A DNA stretch of 64,000 nt from assembly GCA_009760855.2 (NCBI GenBank), contig WPIO01000005.1, positions 800,501 to 864,500 of the forward strand, in the 5' to 3' direction. Both the position numbers and the translations under genes were made by a program. Positions within the stretch are counted from its first letter, which is position 1, and each line of letters begins with the position of its first letter. Shown here in pieces: positions 50,601 through 59,332 of this stretch. The DNA comes from Cristatella mucedo. Its lineage: Eukaryota; Bryozoa; Phylactolaemata; Cristatellidae. The notes beneath the pieces were generated by a model. The model was not told the origin of the DNA, did no database searches, and worked only from the letters and a program-made list of their open reading frames with translations.

Positions 50601-53600
50601 ATCGTTCGGAGCCGATTGTCATGATCTTCCAATAATATAATAATATAATAATAATATTGATAGTGAGTCGCCTCTGAGTGCTCTAGGAGAAGAGGATCTC
50701 CGTTCAGGTGCTATACAGCTCCCTGCTGGACAAGCAGTAAAAAAGTTTAATGATATGCATGGTATAATGCTTAGTCAAGCTTACAAAACCACTCAAGCAC
50801 CGTGTTTAGACAAGCCTTCGGAAGCACGTAAGAAAACACTCGGGACCAACGGAGCCCCTGGCTAATAATATTCCTTGAAACCTCCGTATTGGTAAAATGC
50901 AGTGGTGAACAAGCAAGGCACAGAGAAAAATAGTCAAGTCCACTGGTAGTATCTGGGAAAGTGAAGCGAAACAGCCGCATTGTTTAGCAGAGACTTACAT
51001 AAGTCCATGCAGGTAGTGACAGTAGCAAATAGCGAGTTCAAGACATTCATCGCATAAGAAGTAAGCCAGATCAGAAATTCACTTTCAATTCAGTTCGATG
51101 AACGGAAAGCCGGGAGAGTGGGTGACATTCGAGAAAGCGAGCACTGGAGGAGCAATTAGGCTCGATAGGTAGGTTGGTACAAGTGAGTGAAGCCACTTGA
51201 AAGATTGAGTGCGGATCTTGAAGTAGGTTCAATTCTAGATCGCGGGCCGTTGAAGCTTGGAGTGAAATGATTTTATGTGGCAGCTAAGCCGTTGACAGCA
51301 GACCAGACGACGTGCTACTTTTTGGAACAGTTGCTGACGACCAAGGGCACGTACTTAGGTGCTAACTAAACACTGGGCATTGCTGTAATCAGACGCGACA
51401 CCACAAAAGCTTGGACTAGTCCGTGGACTATTATGGCTCTCGTACCCTGGCCAAACTGAGGAAAAACTGGCACCAGATTTGGACTATGTTAATCGGCTGA
51501 AATGAAATCACGTGCCACAAAGATACCAACAACAAGCTCGGGCGTGCTCGAGCGAATAATCTAAAAGCCAAGCGACACGCGGGGAGCTGAAGGAAGCTAA
51601 GTCAGCGCACCTGCCGAACGGCCACCGTGTGGCCGCTTCATTCCCTATGTTCGACGAGGATTGAAAAATTGGGAAGACCGTAATGATTCGCCTAGAAAAA
51701 TGGTTGCGTAGCGTAATGCCGTACAAGTAATGCAGCTAGTTTTGCGTGCGTCCAAACAGTCTCACCTGATAAAAGCCATACTGAGCGTGCGCTCTAAGCG
51801 AAATGGCACACGGCCAAGTTCCGTTAAAGATGAAAGTTGGATCGTTCATAGCAGCTGCTAAATCGCAAGGACAGTGCCAAGAATGCTGAGTAAGCGGAAT
51901 CAATATCGCGTCTTTTTCCCATTTGTACCATTCGAGGCACCTGCTGGCTGCTGCATCGTCTGCTCGCATGTCGATGATTCCGCTTGGCCCAGCAACCTTG
52001 AATGCCCACCATCCGCGTTGACCTAGTTTTCAGCAAAACGGAGTGCTCTAAACACATTCCGCCAGCTAATGCACACCAAAAACAGTACCAATTCAATCAG
52101 TAACATTTTCCCAATTTACTTGTGTTAAACGTCGTAAACTGCGTGAGTTAGTTTTCGGCATAAAGTGTCTCGCTTGCCAATCAATTAGTAAAGACCATAA
52201 ATCGTGGAATTTGTACATAATCAAATATCTTAATGGTAGCATAGATTCCTTTCGCTCTGGAATTCTTACTTCCTAATTACCCACCAATAGGTGTGCCTGT
52301 TTCATGCAACATTAAACAGACACTATGCATATGCAATGGTACAGCATGCAGTGCAGCAGTGTACGCTATACGTTAGTTTGATTCAAACTTTGAAGTTAGA
52401 GCAGGTCGTCTGCATTCTGCAAACTTAATTTGTTTTCAATTTTCAGAAACCACCCACCTGTGTTATTTTGCTCATCAAGCGACGTTATGTCGAAATCTCT
52501 AGACGATTGATAGTCAAATATCGTTTCATTGTCTCCTGCGTTAAATCCCATGAATATTTTCCGGAACAGGTTATTTTGGTTTTTTGATATGCGAAGCTTT
52601 CCTTTGGGATAGTGGAACATTACGTAGGTACTGATGCCATCCGAAGCGAGAAGCAGCTTGTACGTGACACTCTACGACAAAATCACGAGCAAACGCTGCT
52701 AGCAGCAATAGAACCATTTAAATCCGGTCTGAACGACGCTGCAATTATCAGCCGAAAGCTGGCTCACTCCAGACCTCCTCAGTTCCTGTGCCTGGATTCC
52801 AGTACCACGATTTCGGATAAGGAATCGTGTTCATCCAGTTGACCTCCAATGCCCATATTGCACGAAAGCTTGCCGGTGCTGCCCCGACAGCGTGAAGAAG
52901 ACCACTGAACAATTGCAGTTGGACGTCGCCGTCGCTTGAGCTCGCTGTCCCGGGCCTCTCTGCACTCGCAAAGTCGTCGCCATGCTGCGTCGCCGTGCAC
53001 GAACTTCGGTTGCTGCACAGCAGACAAAATCGCGCGGCAGAGTGAATCAAAGAGCTCCTGCTGAAGCTACTCTGACGGAAGGCTGCAGCAGCTGTCAACT
53101 CCTAGTAGATCATTTATGTTGTGAGACAGATATGAGAGCAGCACGGCATCGAAGGGACTTTGGATCGAGATAAAAAGCTATTTTGCAGCTAATGCTCTTC
53201 GTTCGAACTCATCACAGTTGGGAGAAACACTTGAGAATTGTATAATCACGACACTGAGTTCGTCCAACGCACAACAACCTTATCGAAACAAGATTCGGAC
53301 GTTAGGCTCAGTAGGCGTAGCACTTTGACAACTAAATGAGCGGCTAAGAAGCCTACACTATCATAGTAAAAACTGGCTATTGAAATAATTACTTTTGAAA
53401 ACATTTATTTTAATAAATATTATTTTTTTTATCTTGGGCGTCTAGTGTAGAGGTCATGGTAGGCGTTTCATCCACTTCTAAAACTGAATTTCTACTATCG
53501 AACCATCAAAGATCGTTACCTTTTAATGTGTTTCCTTACTGAGTCTTAGTCTAGGGGTAATACGCTCGCTCTACAAGAGCAATTTCGTGAGTTCGAGATT

Positions 53601-56600
53601 CAATCCCGAGTGGAATAAGCGTGTATAAAAGTAACCTATAATAATTTTGTAAGCAAAACAGTTTTCTAGGGGACGGAATCCAAACAACGTGCATAGAATT
53701 ATTAAGACTCTATTCAAAGATCAAACCAAATTCGGCGGTGAATTCTTTTACTAATATTATTACGATGTAAACAGTCCCCTATTACCTGCATGTAATGCAG
53801 TTTGAGACCTCTAATCATGTATGTGTATCGTGGTGGCCAAGCGGCACGGCCCGTTCCTCTGCCGAAACTAGAGTAGGCGGGCCTGTAGAGTAGTCCCCTG
53901 GTGGCGCATCACTTCACCCACAGCGATTTACTGCCTGAGGAGAGGTCAACATTAACATTAATAATAATTTATATGCAGAGCGCCCTTAGAGAATTAAATA
54001 CATTTTAGGCACTTTACGCTCGCTTGCTGGATAGAAAGCATGTCCACTAGTTAGTGCTAGCAGCACGTAGGGAAGGCCAGTGAGATTGTTCTTCCATTCG
54101 TCTACAGATGAATTCTGAAAACTGCCAGTGTTAAATCAATATTGGAGTCTGTTAAAGCATAGTAAATATCACCGTGTCTTGAAAATTTACATTAGAAGCT
54201 AAATTAAATGCATCGCCTATAACCGGCGAACGACATCAGCCTTAAAACCCAGTCAGCATTCAGGACTATATGCTCCCGTACCCCACACATTATTGTACAT
54301 ACTTATAGCAAAATCACTTAAGAATAATAATAATAACACACTTAATAATGCGCCCTCTGAGAACTCAATCTCTTTCTAGGCGCTTTACATATGCTGCGAA
54401 GGAAGTATGATTGAGTGGCTAGCTGTAGCATGCTCAATAAAAATCAAGAATAACGTGGTTAGGAGTGACGTGCACAGAGTCAGCATGCAGGTGTGGTTAG
54501 TGGCAGCATACACAGTGTCAGCACGCATAAGCACATGAAGGACGAATCACAAGGACCCACTAAATGCTGCCATAAATAGGTGCGCTTTTAATTTCTTTTA
54601 AATGTTGTCAAGTCAGGGGGATGTCGTTGACGAAAGTTGTGGAGTGAGCTCCGACCTTAGGGAGCATACGAAAACAACAGAAAGGCACCGTCTCCAAAGG
54701 ATTTGCAGTTTGTATAAGGTGTAGGTAAACAGTTAGATTTCGAAAAGCGAGTGTTACGATGGGTAGCCTGGTAGGGCAGTTACTCGCTTCCACAATTCTT
54801 ATGCGACGACAACTACTCTCCTGCTGCTGACTATGGCTCATCCATTTCAGCGGTCCTGAGCTGCTACTTCCATGCTACTCACTACCTCAACTGTTCTCCT
54901 GACTCGGCTGTGCTTCCCATTTTCTCTTTGTTTCGTCAGGTGAAGTCTGTTGGCTACCGAATGCGTACCGAAAGTCGCTTAGTCTATGAGTGGGCTGCAC
55001 AAAACTCTCCTGTGTTGCACTCAAATAGTGTGTATGGCTTTGTGGAGTTCCCGACGGAGATACATTAAATGACATTACGTCTGATAGGTAGTAGGCTGGA
55101 GACAAAGAATGAAGGGACCTGAAAGTGAGAGACAGAACCTTGTAGTCGATGCCTTGCTTGACTGAGAGCCAGTACAGGTCAGCGAGAAGTGGTGCGATAT
55201 AGCAAATGCGATGCTCACGACAAACACGCCTAGCTGCAAAGTTTTGCACCAGCTGTAAGTGCCTGACTGAACAGGTCGGTGGACCAGCAAGCAGTGAGTT
55301 ACAGAAGTCGAGATGGGATGGCACAAATTTAAGGACCAACGTAAATGTGGTATCCCTGTCTAAACAATCCCGAATTTTAGCAATGTTATGTAACTGAAAG
55401 AAGGCAGACTTAATTGTGTAGCACTTATTGAGAAAATCGATTTCTCTCGACGATTTTAGAAAACAAGTCATACTTGTTTAAGCAAAGCAGTCATATGTTT
55501 CCAGTTTTCCTCGTATTGAGGTTAAAAATATCTGATTTTTCACTCTGACGTTAGTAGGTCGATGCTAGTTATCCGTGTCTACCCGGACACTTGATGGGCC
55601 TTAATACCGAAGTATTACAAAATCTGACGGAAATCTTCGATTAAAATAATTGATCCAGCGGTTACGGTGCTTGCCCCGAATGGTCTGGCTGAGGTCGTGG
55701 GCTCGAGCCCCGAGGCATATGTAAAGCGCCTGAATGGAGATTGAGTTCTCTTGCGGCGCTGTACAAATGGATTATATTTTTAAGGTTTGCCATCAATTTT
55801 AATTGCGAGCAAGCAAGTTCAGCACGCATATAGATAGTTCAACGGCATCGAGACAAAACCATATCATGTTTGCTCGAGATTTAGAGCAAAAATAATCTTA
55901 ATTCATAACTTTCATACACATTAATATTCACCAAAGCTTCAATAAATAATTGATACTTGAAGAAATATGTGGTAATCAGAATTCCTCAGTGGCTGGGCGT
56001 TCTCTGCCCTTTTTTTGATTTACTTTTGCTCTTTTACCGCACAACTGCATGAAAGCTTACACGATGCAATCAGTCAAGAGCAACAGGTCTCGCTATTTCT
56101 AAAGAAAAACTACCCGCCAGACCATTTTTCTAGGATATCGTATCAAAATGAGGCTAAGCTGGCAAGGCATTTGACTCTATTTTTGAGACCGTTAGTTTCA
56201 CTCCAGAGGCTATAAGACATGCCCTCCTCTATTTTCAGGTCTGCCATATTTATTCAGTTGACATGCTTATTGGCTTAATCCTCTTTAGTGTGTACAAATA
56301 ATCTCAATTAACTTCACCACTGTCATTACCGTAACATGCCTGACAATTGTTCAGCCTAAAGCTAAAAATTCTAGGTAGAGTTCACTCTCGAGCAAGACGA
56401 AGAGCAATTTTTAATTTTTAATACTAAATAGTTTCGCCCTCTAGATGTAGAGAAGCGTGCACGGAAATAAGTAATCATCAGTTGTCAAAGATGCCAAAAA
56501 CTGACTTTTTTTGGTTTGAAAATGAATATATAACCTATTGTATCTAAAATGAGTTCGACAGTAAAGTCTGCCATTAATAAGCCGTTTGATTTAAAGCTTT

Positions 56601-57571
56601 GGTGGTGGTAACATTTAGCAAGGCCACTGTTCAGAAATTTTCTGTGCACTCACATCACACAGTTCTTCGTAAAGATTAGCAGATGGCAGAAATGAAATTT
56701 GAACATGATCTAGAAGGAAAGATTATTCTGATCTGCTCCATAATGGCTCCGCGGATAATCAGCCTTCAATCTAGGCAGCTTCCATCTCCAGCTCCACTTA
56801 ATGTCTTGCAAAAATTTGTGTCTGCTGATGCCTTAAGTCAAGATTATACCTTTTGGCTTTACAGTTTGTGAATTTAGTGCCTGTGGCTAGCAATTTCCAA
56901 ATGTCTAGAAAGAGATTTAGATCTGCTTTGACGCCGTGAAGAATCTGTAGTATTACTATTGTCATCTTTAATCTTTGGTGTAAGGAACAGGGCCACGGGG
57001 AGATTAGGGCCGGAGAGAAACGGCCAGAAGAGGCTACACTGAGCGGGCTGAAGCTTTAAGAAGGAGCAGTTCTCGCAAGCAGCAACGTTCCGGGCAATAG
57101 CAGGGGAAGAAGGGGGCACCACATGGAATTTCCAGTGATTTCTCGCGGGCGTTAGCTATCTGGAAAAGGACACTTGAACATCGAATGCACACTGGCTGTC
57201 TGCAGGATCTCGGTGTCTCTGTAGGGCTTGACCGTAGTCTTATCGTATCAACGTATTTTCAGGAGCCTTAGAATTTCTGCATTACAGAACTTTTAAGCAG
57301 TTATTTTGGCTGATTTATTAGCATATAAAACATTTCGATGTAGGGTAAGTCGCACAGTCCAAGGTCTGGGCGTTCGTTCTTGAATCACGGTGGAGATTAA
57401 CAACTCATAGCAATGGCATAACACTGTTCCTGCTGCCTCTGCTGACCTTAGCAAGTCCTGTCTGACCCAGAAAGCTGCTATCTTCGGATGCGCAAACGTG
57501 TATCGCACTAGGCTTTCAGGAACGTTGCCGGCATAGCTAGCACCGAAAGTTACGATTCCGTTGGTGCTTAC
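32375..57571 (-). CDS. Mucin-like membrane protein (NIDO-AMOP-VWD-EGF-TM), 5' end missing
   Basis: Fifteen exons were joined by donor and acceptor sequences and by phase: 57571-57405, 52964-52775, 52671-52458, 52022-51766, 50139-49914, 49306-49079, 47017-46874, 45032-44826, 44140-43898, 41142-40923, 40795-40572, 36881-36714, 36528-36403, 33573-33316 and 32625-32375. They total 3,123 bases in one frame, 1,040 residues plus stop. Domain order is NIDO, AMOP, VWD with GDPH, a conserved post-VWD block, cadherin-like, EGF-like, calcium-binding EGF, an unassigned extracellular segment, a Cys-rich segment, one membrane helix and a short basic tail. This is the mucin-4/mucin-like architecture of large adhesive surface proteins. 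The first exons (signal peptide, start of NIDO) were not found up to 64000. The last residues, RRRSGTA, would be cytoplasmic. The junction between exons 1 and 2 and the short intron between exons 2 and 3 are the least certain. Confidence 0.9.
32735..32985 (-). repeat. LINE-A 3' UTR, truncated
   Basis: Reverse copy in the last intron: AATAATAATA terminus, GAACCCACTCTCTTTC and the GCATGC-rich block ending GGACCCACTAAATGCTGTG. Confidence 0.85.
33316..33573 (-). CDS. Mucin-like gene, exon 14: unassigned extracellular segment
   Basis: The acceptor CTTCGATAG and donor CCAG|GTAAGC enclose 258 bases, phase 1 to phase 1. The product includes GVIDIKILALKP, YRLSCDNAEQPLDIAKIL and MVFNISWPTYTWPNL. It could be a SEA-like or other beta-rich module before the last Cys-rich segment; I cannot name it. 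Confidence 0.85.
33574..36402 (-). other. Intron 13 of the mucin-like gene
   Basis: No exon or identifiable repeat was seen. A purine-rich (GAAAAA-type) stretch lies at about 35890-35960. Confidence 0.5.
36403..36528 (-). CDS. Mucin-like gene, exon 13: calcium-binding EGF
   Basis: Exactly 42 codons, phase 1 to phase 1, with acceptor GCATTTCAG and donor GAAG|GTAAGC. The start DNDECIN and CVNTYGGYFCSC fit the calcium-binding EGF consensus, including the hydroxylation-site Asn and the aromatic residue. Six cysteines are present. Confidence 0.95.
36714..36881 (-). CDS. Mucin-like gene, exon 12: EGF-like segment
   Basis: 56 codons, phase 1 to phase 1, with acceptor TCTCTCTAG and donor TTCG|GTAGGT. 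It starts DSCAVREDVCSS and ends SAECF. Joining to exon 11 gives CPAGWMG-DSC and to exon 13 gives ECF-DNDEC, both expected for this family. Confidence 0.9.
37398..37476 (+). repeat. LINE-A terminal tail
   Basis: GTAAAGTGCCTAGAAAGAG, then GTTCTCTGAGGGCAC and (ATT)n. It is directly followed by a separate LINE-A 5' piece. Confidence 0.8.
37477..39140 (+). mobile_element. LINE-A fragment: endonuclease to start of RT
   Basis: Sense copy in intron 11. It contains FAFTETWLNS (the TETWL motif of the APE-type endonuclease) near 37665, the HKLTDALSLLAS region near 38045, the linker at 38300-38510 (ESYNKTLSEIL, RPHPDGRFF) and EPFQKAVVRPLI just before RT near 39050. It carries several stops and is the only endonuclease part recognised in the window. 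Confidence 0.75.
39635..39870 (+). repeat. LINE-B 3' end, degraded
   Basis: Shares CTCCTGCTGCTGACT, GTTGGCTGCCG and ATACCGAAAGCCGCATAGGC with the LINE-B copies at 54795-55075 and 59333-60030. Confidence 0.65.
39871..40571 (-). other. Intron 11 remainder
   Basis: No repeat or exon recognised. Confidence 0.4.
40572..40795 (-). CDS. Mucin-like gene, exon 11: end of cadherin-like part, EGF start
   Basis: The acceptor TTTTGTAATTAG and donor GATGG|GTGAGT give phase 2 to phase 1. The product has SLRLQAVETFGQR, then RFCNGCHNGGVCDFD and VACECPAGWMG. This matches the cadherin-to-EGF transition of mucin-like proteins. Confidence 0.9.
40923..41142 (-). CDS. Mucin-like gene, exon 10: cadherin-like segment
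   Basis: The acceptor CTCTTGTTCTTACTCTAG and donor ATAAG|GTGAGA give phase 1 to phase 2. NRSPVIKGG, INVTAGNPVSWSVEVFDPEG and GQGKYVYTW follow the cadherin-like/Ig-like pattern (NxxPV, V.A.DPEGD, G.Y.W) found after VWD in this family. Confidence 0.9.
41665..43790 (-). mobile_element. LINE-A copy split by an opposite insertion
   Basis: Antisense copy in intron 9. The (AAT)n terminus at 41662-41693 and the 3' UTR reach to 41945. The RT C-terminal region follows, then RT to 43000, with GVPQASVLGPLYF and a palm mutated to FYAIDPQLYL. RT resumes at about 43390-43790 after an inserted opposite-strand tail. Confidence 0.85.
43050..43385 (+). mobile_element. Truncated LINE-A 3' end nested in another LINE-A
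   Basis: It begins GACTTTCGTCACGACATCC, has the complete 3' UTR, and ends TGTAAAGCACCTCGAAAGAG and (ATT)n. The host copy reads in the opposite direction on both sides. Confidence 0.85.
43898..44140 (-). CDS. Mucin-like gene, exon 9: conserved post-VWD block
   Basis: The acceptor ACTCCGCTTTAG and donor CTTG|GTAAGTG give phase 1 to phase 1. The product runs ESIMWYRGGRSDRDYTDRSF, then FCAGERACIYDQLVTG and AIADATYRA. This is the stretch that follows VWD in mucin-like proteins. Joining to exon 8 gives FGENW-RMKDGES. Confidence 0.95.
44141..44825 (-). other. Intron 8 of the mucin-like gene
   Basis: No repeat or exon recognised. Confidence 0.5.
44826..45032 (-). CDS. Mucin-like gene, exon 8: end of VWD
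   Basis: The acceptor CTCATTACAG and donor AACT|GTAAGT give phase 1 to phase 1. TKGLLGVNDGNPTNDFTLRN is the GLLG-x-(N/D)G signature near the end of VWD domains. Confidence 0.95.
45033..46617 (-). other. Intron 7, most of it
   Basis: No exon recognised. Mostly AT-rich sequence. Confidence 0.4.
46618..46752 (-). repeat. SINE family 2 copy, degraded
   Basis: CAGCTGATTTAAAAGTCTC, GTGGCAGAAGAGCCGTAGCC and ATAAATTGAGCCCACTACG follow the family 2 order in reverse. Confidence 0.5.
46874..47017 (-). CDS. Mucin-like gene, exon 7: middle of VWD
   Basis: The acceptor CAATTTTTTTGCAG and donor AATG|GTAAGA enclose 48 codons, phase 1 to phase 1. It reads DVILYVSNLEDGGTDIRRL and then VELLQYDGVAVLT, the VWD beta-strand region. 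Confidence 0.9.
47580..48755 (+). mobile_element. LINE-A fragment, old copy
   Basis: Sense copy in intron 6: YKLIREGVGQDTATKLVCEF, LDLCSSRIADLSTCGIK, then the C-terminal region and a diverged tail ending near TGCTATAAAAACGTGTTAT. It is more diverged than the other copies. Confidence 0.7.
49079..49306 (-). CDS. Mucin-like gene, exon 6: start of VWD, GDPH motif
   Basis: The acceptor TGTGCTCTTTTAG is followed by DIFGDPHFFTFDNVGYTYNP, the N-terminal VWD signature. In MUC4 and some gel mucins the Asp-Pro bond of GDPH is the autocatalytic cleavage site. The end at 49079 (AACG|GCAAGT) is a GC-type donor. It gives phase 1 and joins GN-DVILYV correctly. No GT donor nearby gives phase 1. Confidence 0.85.
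49914..50139 (-). CDS. Mucin-like gene, exon 5: second half of AMOP
   Basis: The acceptor TTTAATGTAG and donor CGAG|GTAAGT give phase 0 to phase 1. MCCYDQQAG, EPFQDCCSKSSYCHLYRTIR and PPDKCDGYVAP carry the AMOP cysteine pattern (CCY, CC-x4-C, C-x-x-Y). Confidence 0.95.
50635..51440 (-). mobile_element. Diverged LINE-A-related fragment
   Basis: In intron 4. An (AAT)n-like terminus (ATAATATAATAATAT) and tail AGTGCTCTAGGAGAAGAGG are followed by AGGCTCGATAGGTAGGTTGG and a region equivalent to the RT C-terminus. It is recognisable but more diverged than the other copies. Confidence 0.55.
51766..52022 (-). CDS. Mucin-like gene, exon 4: first half of AMOP
   Basis: The acceptor GCTGAAAACTAG and donor ATCAG|GTGAGA give phase 1 to phase 0. 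QRGWWAFKVAG is followed by SRCLEWYKWEKD and HCPCDLAAAMNDPTF, matching the C-x2-W and CPC of AMOP. Confidence 0.95.
52023..52457 (-). other. Intron 3 of the mucin-like gene
   Basis: No repeat or exon recognised. Confidence 0.5.
52458..52671 (-). CDS. Mucin-like gene, exon 3: end of NIDO
   Basis: The donor AACACAG|GTGGGT is phase 1 and joins NNT-G-QRGWWAF, a typical junction. The product VTYKLLLASDGISTYVMFHY is the conserved last part of NIDO (consensus NTFQ..LASDG.....F.Y). The acceptor GTCGTAG is weak but is the only phase-0 site that keeps SVTYK in frame after an upstream stop. Confidence 0.85.
52775..52964 (-). CDS. Mucin-like gene, exon 2: middle of NIDO, limits uncertain
   Basis: SGLLHAVGAAPASFRAIWAL and EVNWMNTIPYP are the conserved centre of NIDO (F-x-A-x-W-x-L-x-V-x-W). 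The 3' end was placed at GAG|GTCTGG, a weak donor giving phase 0. A stronger-looking GTGAGC seven bases on has the wrong phase. The 5' end was placed at GCGAG|T because it fits phase 2. Upstream, a different frame reads EARDSELKR, which also looks NIDO-like. Confidence 0.6.
53535..53620 (+). repeat. tRNA-related sequence, probably a SINE head or tRNA pseudogene
   Basis: TTAGTCTAGGGGTAATACGC resembles a D-arm/A box and GAGATTCAATCCCG a T-arm/B box, at tRNA-like spacing. The acceptor stem does not pair convincingly, so I do not call a functional tRNA gene. No LINE-A tail follows. Confidence 0.4.
54310..55480 (-). mobile_element. LINE-A fragment carrying a LINE-B insertion
   Basis: Antisense copy in intron 1. 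It has the 3' UTR to 54600, then the C-terminal part. Beyond the insertion at 54795-55075 it continues with SAFFQLHNIAKIRDCLDRDT, LDFCNSLLAGPPTCSVRHL and WLSVKQGIDYKVLSLTFRSL. Confidence 0.85.
54795..55075 (+). mobile_element. LINE-B 3' end nested in LINE-A
   Basis: Starts ACAATTCTTATGCGACGACA. It has CTCCTGCTGCTGACTATGG, GTCTGTTGGCTACCGAATGC and GTGGAGTTCCCGACGGAG and ends GATACATTAAATGACATTA. The LINE-A C-terminal region resumes directly after it. Same family as 59333-60030. Confidence 0.8.
55650..55785 (+). repeat. SINE family 1, full-length copy in sense
   Basis: CAGCGGTTACGGTGCTTGCC (A-box region), GTCGTGGGCTCGAGCCCC (B box), GTAAAGCGCCTGAATGGAG and TTCTCTTGCGGCGCTGTAC. The clearest sense-strand example of the LINE-A-like tail on a tRNA-like head. 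Confidence 0.85.
55786..57404 (-). other. Intron 1, upstream part
   Basis: A possible tail remnant lies at 56905-56965 (AAATGTCTAGAAAGAGATT). No exon was recognised. The frame at 56683-56871 is taken as chance. Confidence 0.4.
57405..57571 (-). CDS. Mucin-like gene, exon 1 of those found: start of NIDO
   Basis: The acceptor GCACGTTTTTCAG is followed by VSTNGIVTFGASYAG and HPKIAAFWVRQDLL, matching the NIDO start (VxTNGxIxFG ... IAPFWAD). GTVLCHCYE corresponds to the usual G-x-V-x-Y-R-E. The end at 57405 (TATGA|GTTGTT) is a weak donor giving phase 2. The open frame extends upstream of the acceptor but no longer looks like the family. Confidence 0.8.
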
Positions 57572-57884
57572 CTGAAAAACGTGCATTTGCGGATTGGTGT
57601 TTCTGTTAATACCCAGAATAGACTGAAAGCAGTCATGGGTCATTCGCCGGAGCCACATCGCACTGTTTTCAATTGCTATTTCTAGATTTGGAACCACGGT
57701 GTAGCCACTGGCTTACGTTTTTGCAGCATCATTTTCTGGGCAAATGGCAAGCAGCAAAAAAGAAAATCTCTTGAAGTATGACAACGAGGCTCTGATTCTC
57801 TTATGGCCGTCTAAGCGCAATTAACATATCTTTACAGGCATTGGCTGTGGTCCCTATTCCAAGATTGATAGCAACAATTAATAT

Positions 57885-58980
57885 GTTGATATGTATATAT
57901 GGCAATAAGAGAACACATCTCTGTCTACGCACTTTGAATTAGCCGCTAAGGACGGTGTCCTTTGGTTAGCGATATCTCGCACAGTATCAGCATGAATCAA
58001 CACACAAAGTACAAAGCACAACGACGCAGCAAATGCTGTGAGAAACAGGTGTGTCTTACCTTCTGTTTAAATTTTGTAATATCAAAGTGTGTGGAGACGT
58101 CAGTCGGGAGTGAGCTCCAGGCTTTGGGAGAATGCAGACTTACGTTACGGTCTCCAAAGGATTTGAGGTTGGTTAAGTGCACTGCTAAGCGACTTGAGTA
58201 GGAAGAGCGGGTACGATGCACTGGGAAGTGGTTTGGATAGCTAGGCCAGAGCCAGATAATGAAGGGACCTAAAAGTGAGTGACAGAACCTTGAAGTCGAT
58301 GCTGCTTGATAGGAACCCATTGAAGGTTGTTGAGACGCGGCGTAATGTGGAAATTGCACGAAGTTCAATACAGGCATGCCTGGCTAGGGAGTTGTGCACA
58401 AACTCTAACCCCCTTATGGCAAATGCAGAAAGACGTGCTTGTAGTGACTTACAAAAGTCAAGAAAGGATATCCAAAATGCCTTTAACATTTTGTATTTGG
58501 CATCCCTGTCTAAGCTGGCCCGGACTTACGTAATCTAACGCAGCTGAAAGTAGGCAGATTTGGCTATGGTGGTGGTTTGTTCGTGTAGTGAAAGGTCATT
58601 TTGGAACAAGACAAGCAGGTTGAGTGCAGATGCTAGAAGAGGCCGTGCCCACTTTGAGGGTTAAGTTTCCAATTTTTGAGTAACCCTATCTGTGCCGATA
58701 ACGAATAAATTAGTTTTATCATCATTCATTTTGAGAAAGTACAGAGCTATTTAATTTGAAATCTCGAAAGTACACACTTCAATGCGGATTATAAAGTTTG
58801 ATCTGCTGGAGGGCAAGAAGGGATAGAATAAAAAGTAAAAAGCTGTGTGTCGGCTGCATAAAAATGAGAGCCTGTGTGGTGTTTGGATAGATACTACATT
58901 GGCAAGAGAGGTGGTATAAATTCAATAAAACTAGACCAAGCACAGATCCAAGAGGCACATCGTATGCTGAAATCAACAGG
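57885..58980 (-). mobile_element. LINE-A fragment
   Basis: Antisense. 3' UTR remnant, then the C-terminal block (SRFCHSLLGPFIIWL, GFLSSSIDFKVLSLTFRSL) and RT up to DVPLGSVLGLVLLNLY near 58960. It abuts the next LINE-A copy head to tail. Confidence 0.8.
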
Positions 58981-59332
58981 ACGAATCGCATTTACCCATT
59001 AAATGCTGTGATAACTAGATGCGTTGCAGCTTCTTTTCAAATTTCGGCAAGTCAGGCGAGGACCTAACTCCTGTCGGGAGTGTGGTCCGGGCTTTAGAAG
59101 CATTCGAACTAAAGACGCAATCTCTATCGAATTTGAGACTCTTACGAGATGCAGATAAACGGTTCGATTCAGAAAAGCGAGTGGTACCATGCTTAGCCCG
59201 GTGGGGGACTAGATGTGATAGCTATGTATATGAAAGTAGGCAGACTTGACTGTGGAGCTGATGTGGTCCTCTAATGAAAGGTCACTTTGGAACAGGACAC
59301 CTAGATTTCATGCAGATTCAACAGGAGATATT

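Noticed and set aside
52612..52842. 76-codon plus-strand frame
   Set aside because: Antisense of NIDO exons 2 and 3.
53535..53620. Functional tRNA gene
   Set aside because: The D and T arms look right but the acceptor stem does not pair convincingly; better read as a SINE head or pseudogene.
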